Below are positions 21,167 to 30,048 of a stretch of DNA of 64,000 nt, one piece after another. The first letter of the stretch is position 1. Each line of letters begins with the position of its first letter. The DNA lies in the NCBI GenBank assembly GCA_030646295.1, contig JAUSND010000012.1:187723-251722 (forward strand), given 5' to 3'. The notes under the pieces are model-generated. The model had not been told where the DNA came from, did not search any database, and saw nothing but the letters and a program-made list of their open reading frames with translations. Position numbers and translations under genes: made by a program. Origin of the DNA: Moraxellaceae bacterium (GTDB lineage: Bacteria; Pseudomonadota; Gammaproteobacteria; Pseudomonadales; Moraxellaceae).

Positions 21167-21847
21167 ATGTTGTTGCATATTCCGCAGGTTCTGACGGCAG
21201 CAGAAGTGCTGCACTGCCGCGAGCGACTGCTGGCGGCAGAATGGACCAGTGGCCTGGTAACCGCCGGTAATCAGGGCGCCCGCGTAAAGAATAATCGCCA
21301 GTTGCCGGAGGATTCGCCGGTAGCGCGTGAACTGGGCGATGCCATACTGGCGCGCCTGGAGCGGCATGCAATGTTTATCAGTGCAGCGTTGCCGGCATGT
21401 GTCTATCCGCCCATGTTCAATCGTTATGAAGGTGGCGAGCAGTTTGGCCATCACGTCGACAATGCGGTGCGGCTGTTGCCGGGCACCGGCAAGCAGCTGC
21501 GCACGGATGTGTCGTGCACGTTGTTCCTGACGGACCCGGATGATTATGACGGTGGCGAGTTGCTGATCGAGGACACCTATGGCGCGCAGCGGGTGAAACT
21601 GCCGGCGGGGGATCTGGTGCTTTATCCCTCGATCAGCCTGCACCGTGTAACGCCGGTGACACGTGGTGCGCGGCTGGCCTCGTTTTTCTGGATACAGAGC
21701 ATGGTGCGTGACGATGCGCAGCGGGCACTGCTGTTTGAAATGGACACGGCCATCCAGCGTCTCAACCAGAGTGGTGCGGATGGTGAGGCACTGGTGCATC
21801 TCACCGGCAGTTATCACAACCTGCTGCGCATGTGGGCACAGACATGA
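21167..21847 (+). CDS. piuC: PKHD-type Fe(II)/2-oxoglutarate hydroxylase
   Basis: The product is 226 residues, equal in size to E. coli YbiX and P. aeruginosa PiuC. The iron ligands His96, Asp98 (HHVD) and His159 (SLHRV) and the 2-oxoglutarate-binding Arg169 are all present. These proteins are encoded beside Fiu/PiuA receptors and are regulated by iron. The substrate is unknown. CGGAGGA precedes the ATG. The stop overlaps the start of the next gene (ATGA). Confidence 0.93.
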   Translation: MLLHIPQVLTAAEVLHCRERLLAAEWTSGLVTAGNQGARVKNNRQLPEDSPVARELGDAILARLERHAMFISAALPACVYPPMFNRYEGGEQFGHHVDNAVRLLPGTGKQLRTDVSCTLFLTDPDDYDGGELLIEDTYGAQRVKLPAGDLVLYPSISLHRVTPVTRGARLASFFWIQSMVRDDAQRALLFEMDTAIQRLNQSGADGEALVHLTGSYHNLLRMWAQT

Positions 21848-22503
21848 AATGCCTGACCCCGGACGAGTGCGTTGCGATGACTGACGCAGTTAACCGTCGG
21901 GCACGGCAGCGTCGTGCCTTCTGGACACGGCAGCTGCATCAGTGGCACTGGATCAGTTCCGCATTGTCGCTGGTCGGCATGCTGCTGTTTGCCATCACCG
22001 GCATCACGCTGAACAACGCCGCGCGTATCGAGGCGACACCGGTAGTGACACGCGCAGAGGCACAGTTGCCCGCGCCCCTGCTGACAACGCTGCAGGAAAA
22101 CCGGCCGTTGCCCGCCGGTGTCACGGCATGGCTGGCGGATGCGCTGGACGTGGATGTGCAGACGGCTACCCGCACGGTGGAGTGGTCGGCAGACGATGCC
22201 TATCTCTCCCTGCCGCAACCGGGGGGCGATGCCTGGCTCAGCATTGATCGCATGACCGGTGTGGTTGAATACGAGCACACGTCGCGGGGCGCCGTTGCGT
22301 ATCTGAATGATCTCCACAAGGGCCGGCATACCGGTGCTGCCTGGAGCTGGTTTCTGGACCTGTTTTCGGTGGCCTGTGTGCTGTTCTGCCTGACAGGTCT
22401 TTTTTTATTGCACCTGCACGGCCGGCACCGGCCCGCCACCTGGCCGGTGGTGGGCGCAGGGTTTGTCATTCCCTTGCTGCTGGCCCTGTTCCTGATTCAC
22501 TGA
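21844..22503 (+). CDS. PepSY-associated transmembrane protein
   Basis: The product is 219 residues from the ATG at 21844, chosen because it overlaps the piuC stop. A basic N-terminus ([19 protein letters not shown]) leads into a first transmembrane helix. A periplasmic PepSY-like domain of about 110 residues follows, then a second and third helix (about 165-187 and 196-217). The histidine-bearing helix ends recall PiuB/FegB-type membrane reductases that act on ferric siderophores. A role in releasing iron after uptake is inferred from context. Confidence 0.8.
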   Translation: MKCLTPDECVAMTDAVNRRARQRRAFWTRQLHQWHWISSALSLVGMLLFAITGITLNNAARIEATPVVTRAEAQLPAPLLTTLQENRPLPAGVTAWLADALDVDVQTATRTVEWSADDAYLSLPQPGGDAWLSIDRMTGVVEYEHTSRGAVAYLNDLHKGRHTGAAWSWFLDLFSVACVLFCLTGLFLLHLHGRHRPATWPVVGAGFVIPLLLALFLIH

Positions 22504-22514
22504 CGAGGCAAATC

Positions 22515-23033
22515 ATGAAGCAATCCGTATGGTCATTTTTTCTGGCCGCAGGGCTGGCGCTGCCAGTGGCGGCGCTGGCGGCAGACATGACGGTGAAGGT
22601 GTCGTTGCCACGGCTGGAAGTGGCGGAATATCACCGGCCCTATGTCGCACTCTGGCTGGAAGGCGGGGCGGGCCCGGCACGCACGCTGGCGGTCTGGTAT
22701 GACGTGGACAAGAAAAACGGCGAAGGTAGCAAGTGGCTCAAGGACCTGCGCCAGTGGTGGCGCAAGTCCGGACGCGAGCTGGTGATGCCGGTGGATGGTG
22801 TGAGTGGCGCGACCCGGCCGGTGGGCGAGCACACACTGCAGTTCAGCGACCGGCAATTGCCGCTCAAGGGTCTGGCCCCCGGCCAGTATCGCCTGCGCGT
22901 GGAAGCGGCCCGTGAAGTGGGTGGGCGCGAGTTGCTGGAAATTCCCTTTGTCTGGCCGCCGGTACGCGCGCAGCAGCTCAAGGCCCAGGGCCAGAGCGAG
23001 CTGGGTACGGCGGTGCTGATCCTCACTCCCTGA
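22515..23033 (+). CDS. DUF2271 periplasmic protein
   Basis: The product is 172 residues with a clear signal peptide (cleavage likely after A-L-A-A, about residue 23). The mature protein matches DUF2271, with the stretches YHRPYVALWLEG and WYDVDKKNGEGSKWL, and is beta-rich with two conserved Trp-rich segments. Its function is unknown. Members are often found beside PepSY and DUF4198 genes in iron-uptake loci. It lies 11 bases after the PepSY gene in what is clearly one operon. Confidence 0.85.
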   Translation: MKQSVWSFFLAAGLALPVAALAADMTVKVSLPRLEVAEYHRPYVALWLEGGAGPARTLAVWYDVDKKNGEGSKWLKDLRQWWRKSGRELVMPVDGVSGATRPVGEHTLQFSDRQLPLKGLAPGQYRLRVEAAREVGGRELLEIPFVWPPVRAQQLKAQGQSELGTAVLILTP

Positions 23034-23068
23034 CCTCCCATTCTTACACCCCGGCCTGGAGCCTGATC

Positions 23069-23878
23069 ATGACCCCACGTTTCACTGTGCGCCTGCTGGC
23101 GCTGGCCCTTCCCCTGCTGGCTTCGACGGCACAGGCCCACCGCAGCTGGCTGCTGCCATCCGCCACGGTGCTGTCCGGCAAAGCACCCTGGGTGACTGTC
23201 GATGCAGCTGTGTCCAACGAGCTGTTTTCTTTCGAGCATGTGCCGGTGCGTCTGGACGGCCTGCAGGTGACCATGCCCTCAGGCCAGCCGGGCAAGGCCG
23301 AGAATGTGGCCACCGGCAAGCTCCGCAGCGTGTTTGATGTGGCCCTGACAGAGACCGGCACGTGGCGGCTGATGACGGCCTCGACTGGCCTGATGGCCAG
23401 CTGGGAAGAGAATGGCGAGCGCAAGCGCTGGCGCGGCAGCCGCGATGCGTTCGCAACGGAAGTCCCGGCGGCTGCCACCGGCCTGCAGGTCACCGAAACG
23501 TCGAGCCGGGTGGAAACCTTTGTCACGGCCAGCCAGCCCACGACCACCGTGTTGCAGCCCTCGGGCAAGGGGCTGGAACTGGTGCAGCTTACCCATCCGA
23601 ATGATCTGGTCGTCGGCGAGGCCGCGCGCTTTCGCCTGCTGATGGACGGGCAGCCCGCCAGGGGTCTGGAGGTTGAGGTGGTGCCGGGCGGCAAGCGTTA
23701 CCGTGACCAGTCCAACGAGCAGGTTGTAAAGAGTGACGCGCATGGCGAGTTCAGCCTGACCTGGCCGGCCGCCGGCATGTACTGGCTGAGTGCCTCGCTG
23801 CAGGATGACAAGGCCCTGCCGCCCGCCACGCAGCGCCGTGCCAGCTACGCCGTCACGCTTGAGGTGATGTCACCCTGA
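23069..23878 (+). CDS. DUF4198 periplasmic protein
   Basis: The product is 269 residues with a signal peptide ending S-T-A-Q-A, followed by H-R-S-W-L-L-P, a typical DUF4198 mature start. The His just after the cleavage site could bind metal, as in other proteins of this fold. The family is beta-sandwich, periplasmic and of unknown function, commonly linked to metal or TonB-dependent uptake genes. It is the last gene of the Fur-box operon and ends at a strong terminator. Confidence 0.85.
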   Translation: MTPRFTVRLLALALPLLASTAQAHRSWLLPSATVLSGKAPWVTVDAAVSNELFSFEHVPVRLDGLQVTMPSGQPGKAENVATGKLRSVFDVALTETGTWRLMTASTGLMASWEENGERKRWRGSRDAFATEVPAAATGLQVTETSSRVETFVTASQPTTTVLQPSGKGLELVQLTHPNDLVVGEAARFRLLMDGQPARGLEVEVVPGGKRYRDQSNEQVVKSDAHGEFSLTWPAAGMYWLSASLQDDKALPPATQRRASYAVTLEVMSP

Positions 23879-23899
23879 GCATGCCGCTTTGCGGAACTA

Positions 23900-23926
23900 A
23901 AAAACCCGGCACATGGCCGGGTTTTT
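23900..23926. terminator. Bidirectional intrinsic terminator
   Basis: AAAAACCCGGC (23900-23910), ACATG loop, GCCGGGTTTTT (23916-23926) form a perfect stem. It lies between the converging DUF4198 and GGDEF-EAL genes and can serve both. Confidence 0.92.
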
Positions 23927-23948
23927 CATGGACGGGTGATACGGGCCA

Positions 23949-26849
23949 TCAGGCCTGACGGCGCAACAGTCCCGAGAGCTCTTCGTCCGGCACCGGCCGG
24001 CTGAGCAGGTAGCCCTGGATGTAGTCGCAGCCCTCACGCACCATGAAGTCCTTGTGCACCTGGGTTTCCACGCCTTCCGCCACGACTTCCATGCCCATGG
24101 TGTGGGCCATGGCGATGATGGCGCGGGCAATGGCCTCGTCGCCGGCACTGGTGCCGATGTCACGCACAAAGGCCTGGTCGATCTTCAGGGTGTCGATCGG
24201 GAAGCGTTTCAGGTAGCTGAGGGACGAGTAGCCGGTACCAAAGTCATCCAGCGAGATCCGCACCCCCATGCTGCGCAGTTCCTGCAGCATGCTGAGCACA
24301 TCGTCACCATCATCCATCAGGCAGGACTCGGTCAGCTCAAGATCCAGCAGGTGCGGATCCAGCCCGGTATTGTCGAGGACACGCTTCACCAACTGGACCA
24401 GGTTGCCCTTGCGGATCTGCTGTGCCGGAATATTGACGGCGGTGTGAATCCTGCCAAGTCCGGCGTCCTGCCACATCTGGGCCTGCCGGCAGGCCTTGTC
24501 CAGCACCAGCTCGCCAATGGCCGAGACCAGCCCGGTTTCTTCGGAGAGCGGGATGAATTCGCTAGGGTAGAGCAGGCCGAGGGTCGGGTGGTTCCAGCGC
24601 ACCAGCGCCTCGACCCCGACAATGCGGTTGGTGGCCAGGTGCAGCTTGGGCTGGTAGTGCACCACGAACTCGTCGCGGAAGATGGCCTTGCGCAGGCTGT
24701 TTTCCAGGTTGAGCTGTTCGATGGAGGCGACGCGCAGGTCCGACGTGTAGAACTTGGTGGTGTTGCCACCCAGACGCTTGGCCTGGTGCATGGCGATGTC
24801 GGCGTGATTGAGCAGCACCTGCAGTTCGCGCCCGTTCTCCGGGAATACCGAGATACCGATCGAGGCGCCGAGCAGCAGTTCGTGTTCGTTGATGCGGAAG
24901 GGACGGCGCAGCTCGGCAATGATGCGCTCGCAGTAGTGCTCCAGCGCCGCACGGTCCTGGTAGTTGTCGATGATGATGGTGAATTCGTCACCACCGATGC
25001 GCGAGATGGTGTCGACATTGGCATTCACCGAGCTGATGCGCTTGGCGGCCTTCTTCAGCAGCTCGTCACCCACTTCATGGCCCAGGGTGTCATTGATCTG
25101 GCGGAAGCGGTCAAGGTCGATGTAGAGCAGGGCAACCTGCAGGTTGCGGTCGCGGGCCGTGGAGATGGCCGCATGCAGGCGGTCACGGAACAGGTTGCGG
25201 TTGGCAAAGCCGGTGAGCTTGTCGTAGTTGGACAGGTAGCGCAGCCGCTCCTCGGCTTCACGGCGCGAGGTCAGGTCATTGAAGATGCCGATGTAATGCG
25301 TGATCTCGCTGTCGTCATTGCGCACATTGGTGATGTGCAGCCACTGCGGGAAAGCCTCGCCATTCTTGCGGTATTCCGTGAACTCCCCCTGCCATTCCCC
25401 CTTCTGCTCCAGTGTGCCGACAATCTGCAGGTACATGGCATGAACTTCGGGGTAATTGGGGCGAACTTCGGTAAGCCGGGTGCCGGTGGTTTCGGACTCG
25501 GTGTAGCCGGTAATCTGGGTAAAGCCCGGGTTGACCGAAATGATGCGGAAATCGCGATCCATGATGAAGATGGCTTCGGCGGCCTGGTGGAACACCGAGG
25601 CAGACAGGCGCAGGCGCTCTTCCAGCTCGCGTTCCTTGCTGATGTCGCGGCGGGTACCGATCATGCGGGTGGCACGACCGTCCTCGTTCCAGGCCACGAC
25701 CCGACCGTTGTCCTCCACCCAGATCCAGTGCCCGCGCCGGTGCCGCATGCGGTACTGCACGTTGTAGATGGGGGTGCGCTTGCGCAGGTGCAGGACGATG
25801 GCTTTCTTGACCAGCAGGTAGTCATCCGGATGCACCAGCGGCTTCAGGTGGCCCATGAAGCCGGTCAGCTCCTTGCTCGAGTAGCCCAGCAGCTGCTCGA
25901 AGTTGGAGTGGTAGATGTCATCGTTGAGCAGGTTCCAGTCCCACAGGCCGATGCCGGAGGCATCAATGGCGAGCGACAGGCGCTCCTGGCTCTGGCGCAG
26001 GGCATCATTCAGGGTGGACAGGGCCTGGGTACGCTCGTTGACCTTGCGCTCCAGACTGTCGTTCATTTCCTGCATGCGCACTTCCGCATTCTTGCGGTCG
26101 TAGATTTCCAGGGCCAGCTTCTGGTTGATCGACTCCATTTCGGACTTGGAGCCTTCCAGATAGCGGATCAGGTCTTCGTTGTTGACGCGCAGGCGCAGGG
26201 AGGAATGGGTGGTGAGGTTGATGCGCCGGCTGCTGACCATCAGGAAGATCGACAGCAGGCCGCCAATCCCGACCGTGGCATAGGCGGTGGGTGACGGGTT
26301 CAGCAGCACATGGGCCAGCCCCGGCAGCAGGGCGGAGGCAAGGAACATCAGGAACGAAGGGAAATGGGCCGAGTAGCAGGCCATGGCCGCAATGCACTGG
26401 CTGGCCAGCAGGGCGCCGAACAGGGCCTGCCGGTAATACACCTCGCCTTCCACCGGAAACAGCTCCGGATTGAACAGCATGGTGGCCACGCCCCAGAAGG
26501 CACCCGTAATCGCGGCCGACAGGGCGACCAGATTGCGCATCTTGCCAGGGTTATCAATGACGTTGTTTCTGACCTGCCAGATCACCACGGCACGAATCAG
26601 CATGAAAACGAGAAACAGCCCCAGCCAGCTTTGCAGGTAGAAATGGGGGACGGCCGGGTCTTCCCAGTACAGGGCGACGGTGGCAAAGGCCGAAATGATG
26701 GACACGACAATGAACGCCGGCAGCTGATCATAGATAAGCCGGGTTTGCATCACGTCAAGGCTGTCTGACGGGTGTTGGGCTGACGCAGCAGCATCCAGAC
26801 GTCGAGCGGACTGGTTGCCTGGACTGTCGTTGTCACGATACACGGACAT
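23949..26849 (-). CDS. Membrane PAS-PAS-GGDEF-EAL c-di-GMP signalling protein
   Basis: The product is 966 residues. Residues about 40-210 contain six hydrophobic segments (a MASE-like sensor), then a coiled coil (225-285), two PAS domains (about 290-410 and 420-540), a GGDEF domain (motif 619-623, RIGGDEF) and an EAL domain (motif 747-749). The EAL catalytic residues look intact: EAL, LELTES, the DDFG loop, LKID, EGVET and YIQGY. Both synthesis and breakdown of c-di-GMP are therefore possible. The inhibitory I-site, normally RxxD five residues before GGDEF, reads A-N-V-D, so product inhibition is probably lost. It may tune the Pel system through PelD, which is inference. Confidence 0.92.
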   Translation of the reverse strand: MSVYRDNDSPGNQSARRLDAAASAQHPSDSLDVMQTRLIYDQLPAFIVVSIISAFATVALYWEDPAVPHFYLQSWLGLFLVFMLIRAVVIWQVRNNVIDNPGKMRNLVALSAAITGAFWGVATMLFNPELFPVEGEVYYRQALFGALLASQCIAAMACYSAHFPSFLMFLASALLPGLAHVLLNPSPTAYATVGIGGLLSIFLMVSSRRINLTTHSSLRLRVNNEDLIRYLEGSKSEMESINQKLALEIYDRKNAEVRMQEMNDSLERKVNERTQALSTLNDALRQSQERLSLAIDASGIGLWDWNLLNDDIYHSNFEQLLGYSSKELTGFMGHLKPLVHPDDYLLVKKAIVLHLRKRTPIYNVQYRMRHRRGHWIWVEDNGRVVAWNEDGRATRMIGTRRDISKERELEERLRLSASVFHQAAEAIFIMDRDFRIISVNPGFTQITGYTESETTGTRLTEVRPNYPEVHAMYLQIVGTLEQKGEWQGEFTEYRKNGEAFPQWLHITNVRNDDSEITHYIGIFNDLTSRREAEERLRYLSNYDKLTGFANRNLFRDRLHAAISTARDRNLQVALLYIDLDRFRQINDTLGHEVGDELLKKAAKRISSVNANVDTISRIGGDEFTIIIDNYQDRAALEHYCERIIAELRRPFRINEHELLLGASIGISVFPENGRELQVLLNHADIAMHQAKRLGGNTTKFYTSDLRVASIEQLNLENSLRKAIFRDEFVVHYQPKLHLATNRIVGVEALVRWNHPTLGLLYPSEFIPLSEETGLVSAIGELVLDKACRQAQMWQDAGLGRIHTAVNIPAQQIRKGNLVQLVKRVLDNTGLDPHLLDLELTESCLMDDGDDVLSMLQELRSMGVRISLDDFGTGYSSLSYLKRFPIDTLKIDQAFVRDIGTSAGDEAIARAIIAMAHTMGMEVVAEGVETQVHKDFMVREGCDYIQGYLLSRPVPDEELSGLLRRQA

Positions 26850-26931
26850 ACGAGAGTTACTCCCGTTTACTTCTTATTATTGGCGGGCGTCCGTGGCCAG
26901 GGTGATTTTGTGAATAGCTCCACAAATCAGG

Positions 26932-26961
26932 AACCGTCAAGATACCAACCCTTTGACGGTT
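26932..26961 (-). promoter_or_regulatory. Dyad overlapping the likely promoter of the GGDEF-EAL gene
   Basis: AACCGTCAA (26932-26940) and TTGACGGTT (26953-26961) are a perfect nine-base inverted repeat with a 12-base centre. On the minus strand the left arm reads TTGACG, a good -35, with TATTCA about 18 bases on. The dyad could be an operator for this gene. The factor is unknown. Confidence 0.4.
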
Positions 26962-27085
26962 TGTTAACCCGCGAACGACAAAGCGTTGCAGGTTTTGTCT
27001 TCCATAACAACATCTTGTGCTAACGCCCGGGTCACGACACAAGAAATCAAGGTTGTTTTCACAATCAAACTACGCCCGCCTCCTT

Positions 27086-27091
27086 TAGAAT
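27086..27091 (+). promoter_or_regulatory. Candidate -10 of uvrD placed for leaderless transcription
   Basis: TAGAAT ends seven bases before the uvrD ATG, so a transcript would begin at or next to the start codon. No Shine-Dalgarno sequence or good -35 is visible, and no LexA-type operator was seen. Confidence 0.35.
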
Positions 27092-27097
27092 AGTGCG

Positions 27098-29275
27098 ATG
27101 AAGCTCACAAACCTAACCAGCGGTCTGAATGCCGCACAAATGGATGCCGTTACCTCCGATGCCCAGCACCTGCTGGTGCTGGCCGGAGCCGGCTCCGGCA
27201 AGACCCGTGTCCTGACCACGCGCATCGCCTGGTTTTGCCAGGAACACGGCCTGTCGCCCTGGAGTGTCCTGGCCGTCACCTTCACCAACAAGGCGGCGGC
27301 CGAGATGCGCCACCGTCTGGAAAGCCTGCTCGGCATTCCCACCCAGGCGCTGTGGGTGGGGACCTTTCACGGCCTGGCCCACCGCTTCCTGCGCGCGCAC
27401 TGGGCCGAGGCCGGCCTGCCGCAGAACTTCCAGATCCTGGACGGCGATGACCAGACCCGCCTGCTCAAGCGCGTGATCCGCGAGCTCAATCTGGACGAGG
27501 ACAAGTGGCCGGCCCGCCAGGCGGCCTGGTTCATCAACGGGCAGAAGGACGAGGGGCACCGGCCCCAACACATCCAGCACAACGGCGACCTGTTCCTGGC
27601 CACCATGACACGCATCTACCAGGCCTATGAAGACGCCTGTGCCCGTGGCGGCATGCTCGATTTTGCCGAGCTGCTGCTGCGAAGTCACGAGCTCTGGCTG
27701 AAGGAACCCCGTCTGTTGCAGCACTACCAGAGCCGCTTCCGGCACATTCTGGTGGACGAGTTCCAGGACACCAACTCGGTGCAGTATGCGTGGCTGCGCA
27801 TGCTGGCGGGCAAGGAAGGCATGCTCACCGTGGTAGGCGACGATGACCAGTCCATCTACGGCTGGCGCGGGGCGAAGATCGAGAACATCCGCGAGTTCCA
27901 GCGCGACTATCCCGATGCCGACGTGATCCGTCTGGAACAGAACTACCGCTCCACCGGCAACATTCTGGCGGCGGCCAATGCCGTGATCGCGCAAAACAGT
28001 GATCGACTTGGCAAGGAGTTGTGGACCGAGGGTGTCGAGGGCGTACCGATCCGGCTGTACACCGCCTTCAACGATCTCGACGAAGCCCAGTACATCGTGC
28101 GCGAGATAGGGCAGGCGGTGAATCGCGGCATGATGCGCAAGGAGATGGCGGTGCTATACCGTTCCAATGCGCAATCACGCGTGCTGGAAGAAGCGCTGAT
28201 CCGGGCGCAGATGCCCTACCGCATTCATGGCGGCCTGCGCTTTTTCGAGCGTGCGGAAATCCGCAATGCCGTTGGCTACCTGCGCCTGATGGCCAACCCG
28301 AATGACGACACGGCCTTTGAGCGCGTGGTCAACCTGCCGGTGCGCGGCATTGGCGACAAGAGCATGGATGCCCTGCGGGCGCTGGCGCGCGAACTGGGCG
28401 TGTCATTGTGGCAGGCAGTCGAGCGTGCCCATGCCGACAATCTTCTGCCGTCCAGCGTGATCAGCAAGCTGTGCGTGTTTACCGATCTGGTGCGCGAGCT
28501 GGAGCGCAAGACCGAAGGCGTGCCCCTGCACGAACGTGTCGATGCCGTGATACATGGCACCGGCCTGTGGGCGCACCATGAAAAGGAAAAAGGTGAAAAG
28601 GGCCAGACCCGGCTGGAAAACCTGAAGGAACTCGTGGCGGCCTCGCGCGAGTTCGAGTGGGATGAAGAAGAAGCGCCGAGTGCACTGGCGGCTTTTCTGG
28701 ATCATGCCGCACTCGAAGCGGGCGAAGCCCAGGCCAGCGAGTTCGAGGATGCGGTGCAGCTGATGACGCTGCACTCCGCCAAGGGACTGGAGTTTCCGCT
28801 GGTGTTTCTGGCGGGGCTGGAAGAAGGCCTGTTCCCGCACGAGATGGCCCTGCAGGACAACAATCTGGAGGAGGAGCGGCGGCTCTGCTATGTCGGCATC
28901 ACGCGCGCCATGAAAGAGCTGGTGATCACGCACGCGGAAATCCGCCGCCTGTATGGCGATGAAAAGCACAATGCGCCGTCACGCTTTCTGCGCGAGATTC
29001 CCGAGGCGTTGTTGCAGCGTGTGCGCGCCGGCAACAACAACCGGGGGTTCACCCTGCCATCGGCGGCCATCAATACCGCACCGTCGCGGCTGGGTGGCAA
29101 CGACGAGGGCAGTGGCGCCTTCCGCCTGGGCCAGCCGGTCCGGCATCCCCGCTTTGGTGACGGCGTGATCCTCAAGTTTGAGGGCAACGGACCGAATGCG
29201 CGTATCCAGGTGAACTTCCATGACGCCGGCAGCAAGTGGCTGGTGGCGCAATATGCACGACTGGAAGCGGTCTGA
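27098..29275 (+). CDS. uvrD: DNA helicase II
   Basis: The product is 725 residues, a superfamily 1 helicase that unwinds DNA 3' to 5' in nucleotide-excision and mismatch repair. Motif I is AGAGSGKT, motif Ia TFTNKAAAEM, motif II LVDEFQDTN and motif III DDDQSIYGWRGA. Motif IV-VI residues, including QLMTLHSAKGLEF, are also present. The C-terminus holds the beta-rich UvrD tail (FGDGVILKFEG), which distinguishes UvrD from Rep. The distance from the ATG at 27098 to motif I matches E. coli UvrD, so this start is likely right even though no ribosome-binding site is seen. Confidence 0.96.
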   Translation: MKLTNLTSGLNAAQMDAVTSDAQHLLVLAGAGSGKTRVLTTRIAWFCQEHGLSPWSVLAVTFTNKAAAEMRHRLESLLGIPTQALWVGTFHGLAHRFLRAHWAEAGLPQNFQILDGDDQTRLLKRVIRELNLDEDKWPARQAAWFINGQKDEGHRPQHIQHNGDLFLATMTRIYQAYEDACARGGMLDFAELLLRSHELWLKEPRLLQHYQSRFRHILVDEFQDTNSVQYAWLRMLAGKEGMLTVVGDDDQSIYGWRGAKIENIREFQRDYPDADVIRLEQNYRSTGNILAAANAVIAQNSDRLGKELWTEGVEGVPIRLYTAFNDLDEAQYIVREIGQAVNRGMMRKEMAVLYRSNAQSRVLEEALIRAQMPYRIHGGLRFFERAEIRNAVGYLRLMANPNDDTAFERVVNLPVRGIGDKSMDALRALARELGVSLWQAVERAHADNLLPSSVISKLCVFTDLVRELERKTEGVPLHERVDAVIHGTGLWAHHEKEKGEKGQTRLENLKELVAASREFEWDEEEAPSALAAFLDHAALEAGEAQASEFEDAVQLMTLHSAKGLEFPLVFLAGLEEGLFPHEMALQDNNLEEERRLCYVGITRAMKELVITHAEIRRLYGDEKHNAPSRFLREIPEALLQRVRAGNNNRGFTLPSAAINTAPSRLGGNDEGSGAFRLGQPVRHPRFGDGVILKFEGNGPNARIQVNFHDAGSKWLVAQYARLEAV

Positions 29276-29348
29276 TGCGGGACTTCTTGATTGGCCAGTG
29301 CTGTGGGATGATCCGGGCAGTGTTTTTTTCCAGGGCAGGAGACCCGTC

Positions 29349-29942
29349 ATGAAATTATCCCGTTCAATAGTGAGTGTGCTGGCCCTGTGTCTGGCCGCGG
29401 CGGCCCATGCCGCACCGCCCCAGATCAAGCCCGGCCTGTGGGAAATGCAGGTTCAGGGTGGCAAGGGTGTCGGCATGCCGGACCCGGCCGAAATGCAGCA
29501 GGCCATGCAGAAAATGCAGGCCCAGCTGGCCCAGATGCCGCCCGAGCAGCGCAAGATGATCGAGGCCCAGATGGGCAACATGGGGGTGTCCATGAGCGGC
29601 ACCGGCATCCGGATCTGCCTGACGGAAGAGGACATCAAGCGTGAGCAGATTCCGGTGAGTGACGGCAAGTGCACCACCAAGGTGGTGACCCGTACGGCCA
29701 GTCGCTGGGTGGCAGACATTGCCTGCACCGAGCCGCCTACCAAGGGCACGGCCGAGGTGGTGTTTGAAAGTGCAAAGGCCTATCGCATGAACATGAACGG
29801 CACCATGCTGCGTGACGGCAAGCAGCAGCCCTACAGCATGAGCACGCGCATGCAGCATGTTGCCTCGGATTGCGGCAAGGTGAAGCCGGCGTCCCAGGTG
29901 CAGAAAGAATATGAGCAGCAGATGAAAAAACAGGCGCGCTGA
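29349..29942 (+). CDS. DUF3617 periplasmic protein
   Basis: The product is 197 residues from the ATG at 29349. The signal peptide ends A-A-A-H-A, and the mature N-terminus (P-Q-I-K-P-G-L-W-E-M) is the DUF3617 hallmark. A Met/Gln-rich helix (about residues 48-95) follows, then a beta-rich half with four Cys that could form disulfides (ICLTEED, GKCTTK, IACTEPP, ASDCGK). Its function is unknown. A longer frame reaches back into uvrD, but the signal peptide and family start support 29349. Confidence 0.87.
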   Translation: MKLSRSIVSVLALCLAAAAHAAPPQIKPGLWEMQVQGGKGVGMPDPAEMQQAMQKMQAQLAQMPPEQRKMIEAQMGNMGVSMSGTGIRICLTEEDIKREQIPVSDGKCTTKVVTRTASRWVADIACTEPPTKGTAEVVFESAKAYRMNMNGTMLRDGKQQPYSMSTRMQHVASDCGKVKPASQVQKEYEQQMKKQAR

Positions 29943-29944
29943 TT

Positions 29945-29976
29945 TTCGCAAACAAGTTTGCAAATAGTTCGCAAAC
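29945..29976 (+). repeat. Short repeats before a terminator
   Basis: TTCGCAAAC occurs at 29945-29953 and 29968-29976. Between them GCAAAC-AA-GTTTGC (29948-29961) is a perfect palindrome. The cluster sits directly upstream of the DUF3617 terminator hairpin. Confidence 0.5.
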
Positions 29977-30010
29977 AAAAAGGGAGCGACCGCAAGGTGC
30001 TCCCTTTTTT
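29977..30010. terminator. Bidirectional intrinsic terminator
   Basis: AAAAAGGGAGC (29977-29987) and GCTCCCTTTTTT (29999-30010) pair across an 11-base loop. It lies between the converging DUF3617 gene and the lipoprotein hydrolase gene. Confidence 0.88.
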
Positions 30011-30048
30011 ATTCAGGTGACTTTCATGCAGATGGCCTGCATCTGCCA

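Noticed and set aside
24054-26294. A 746-codon open frame on the plus strand opposite the GGDEF-EAL gene.
   Set aside because: The minus-strand product has complete PAS, GGDEF and EAL domains; the plus frame has none.
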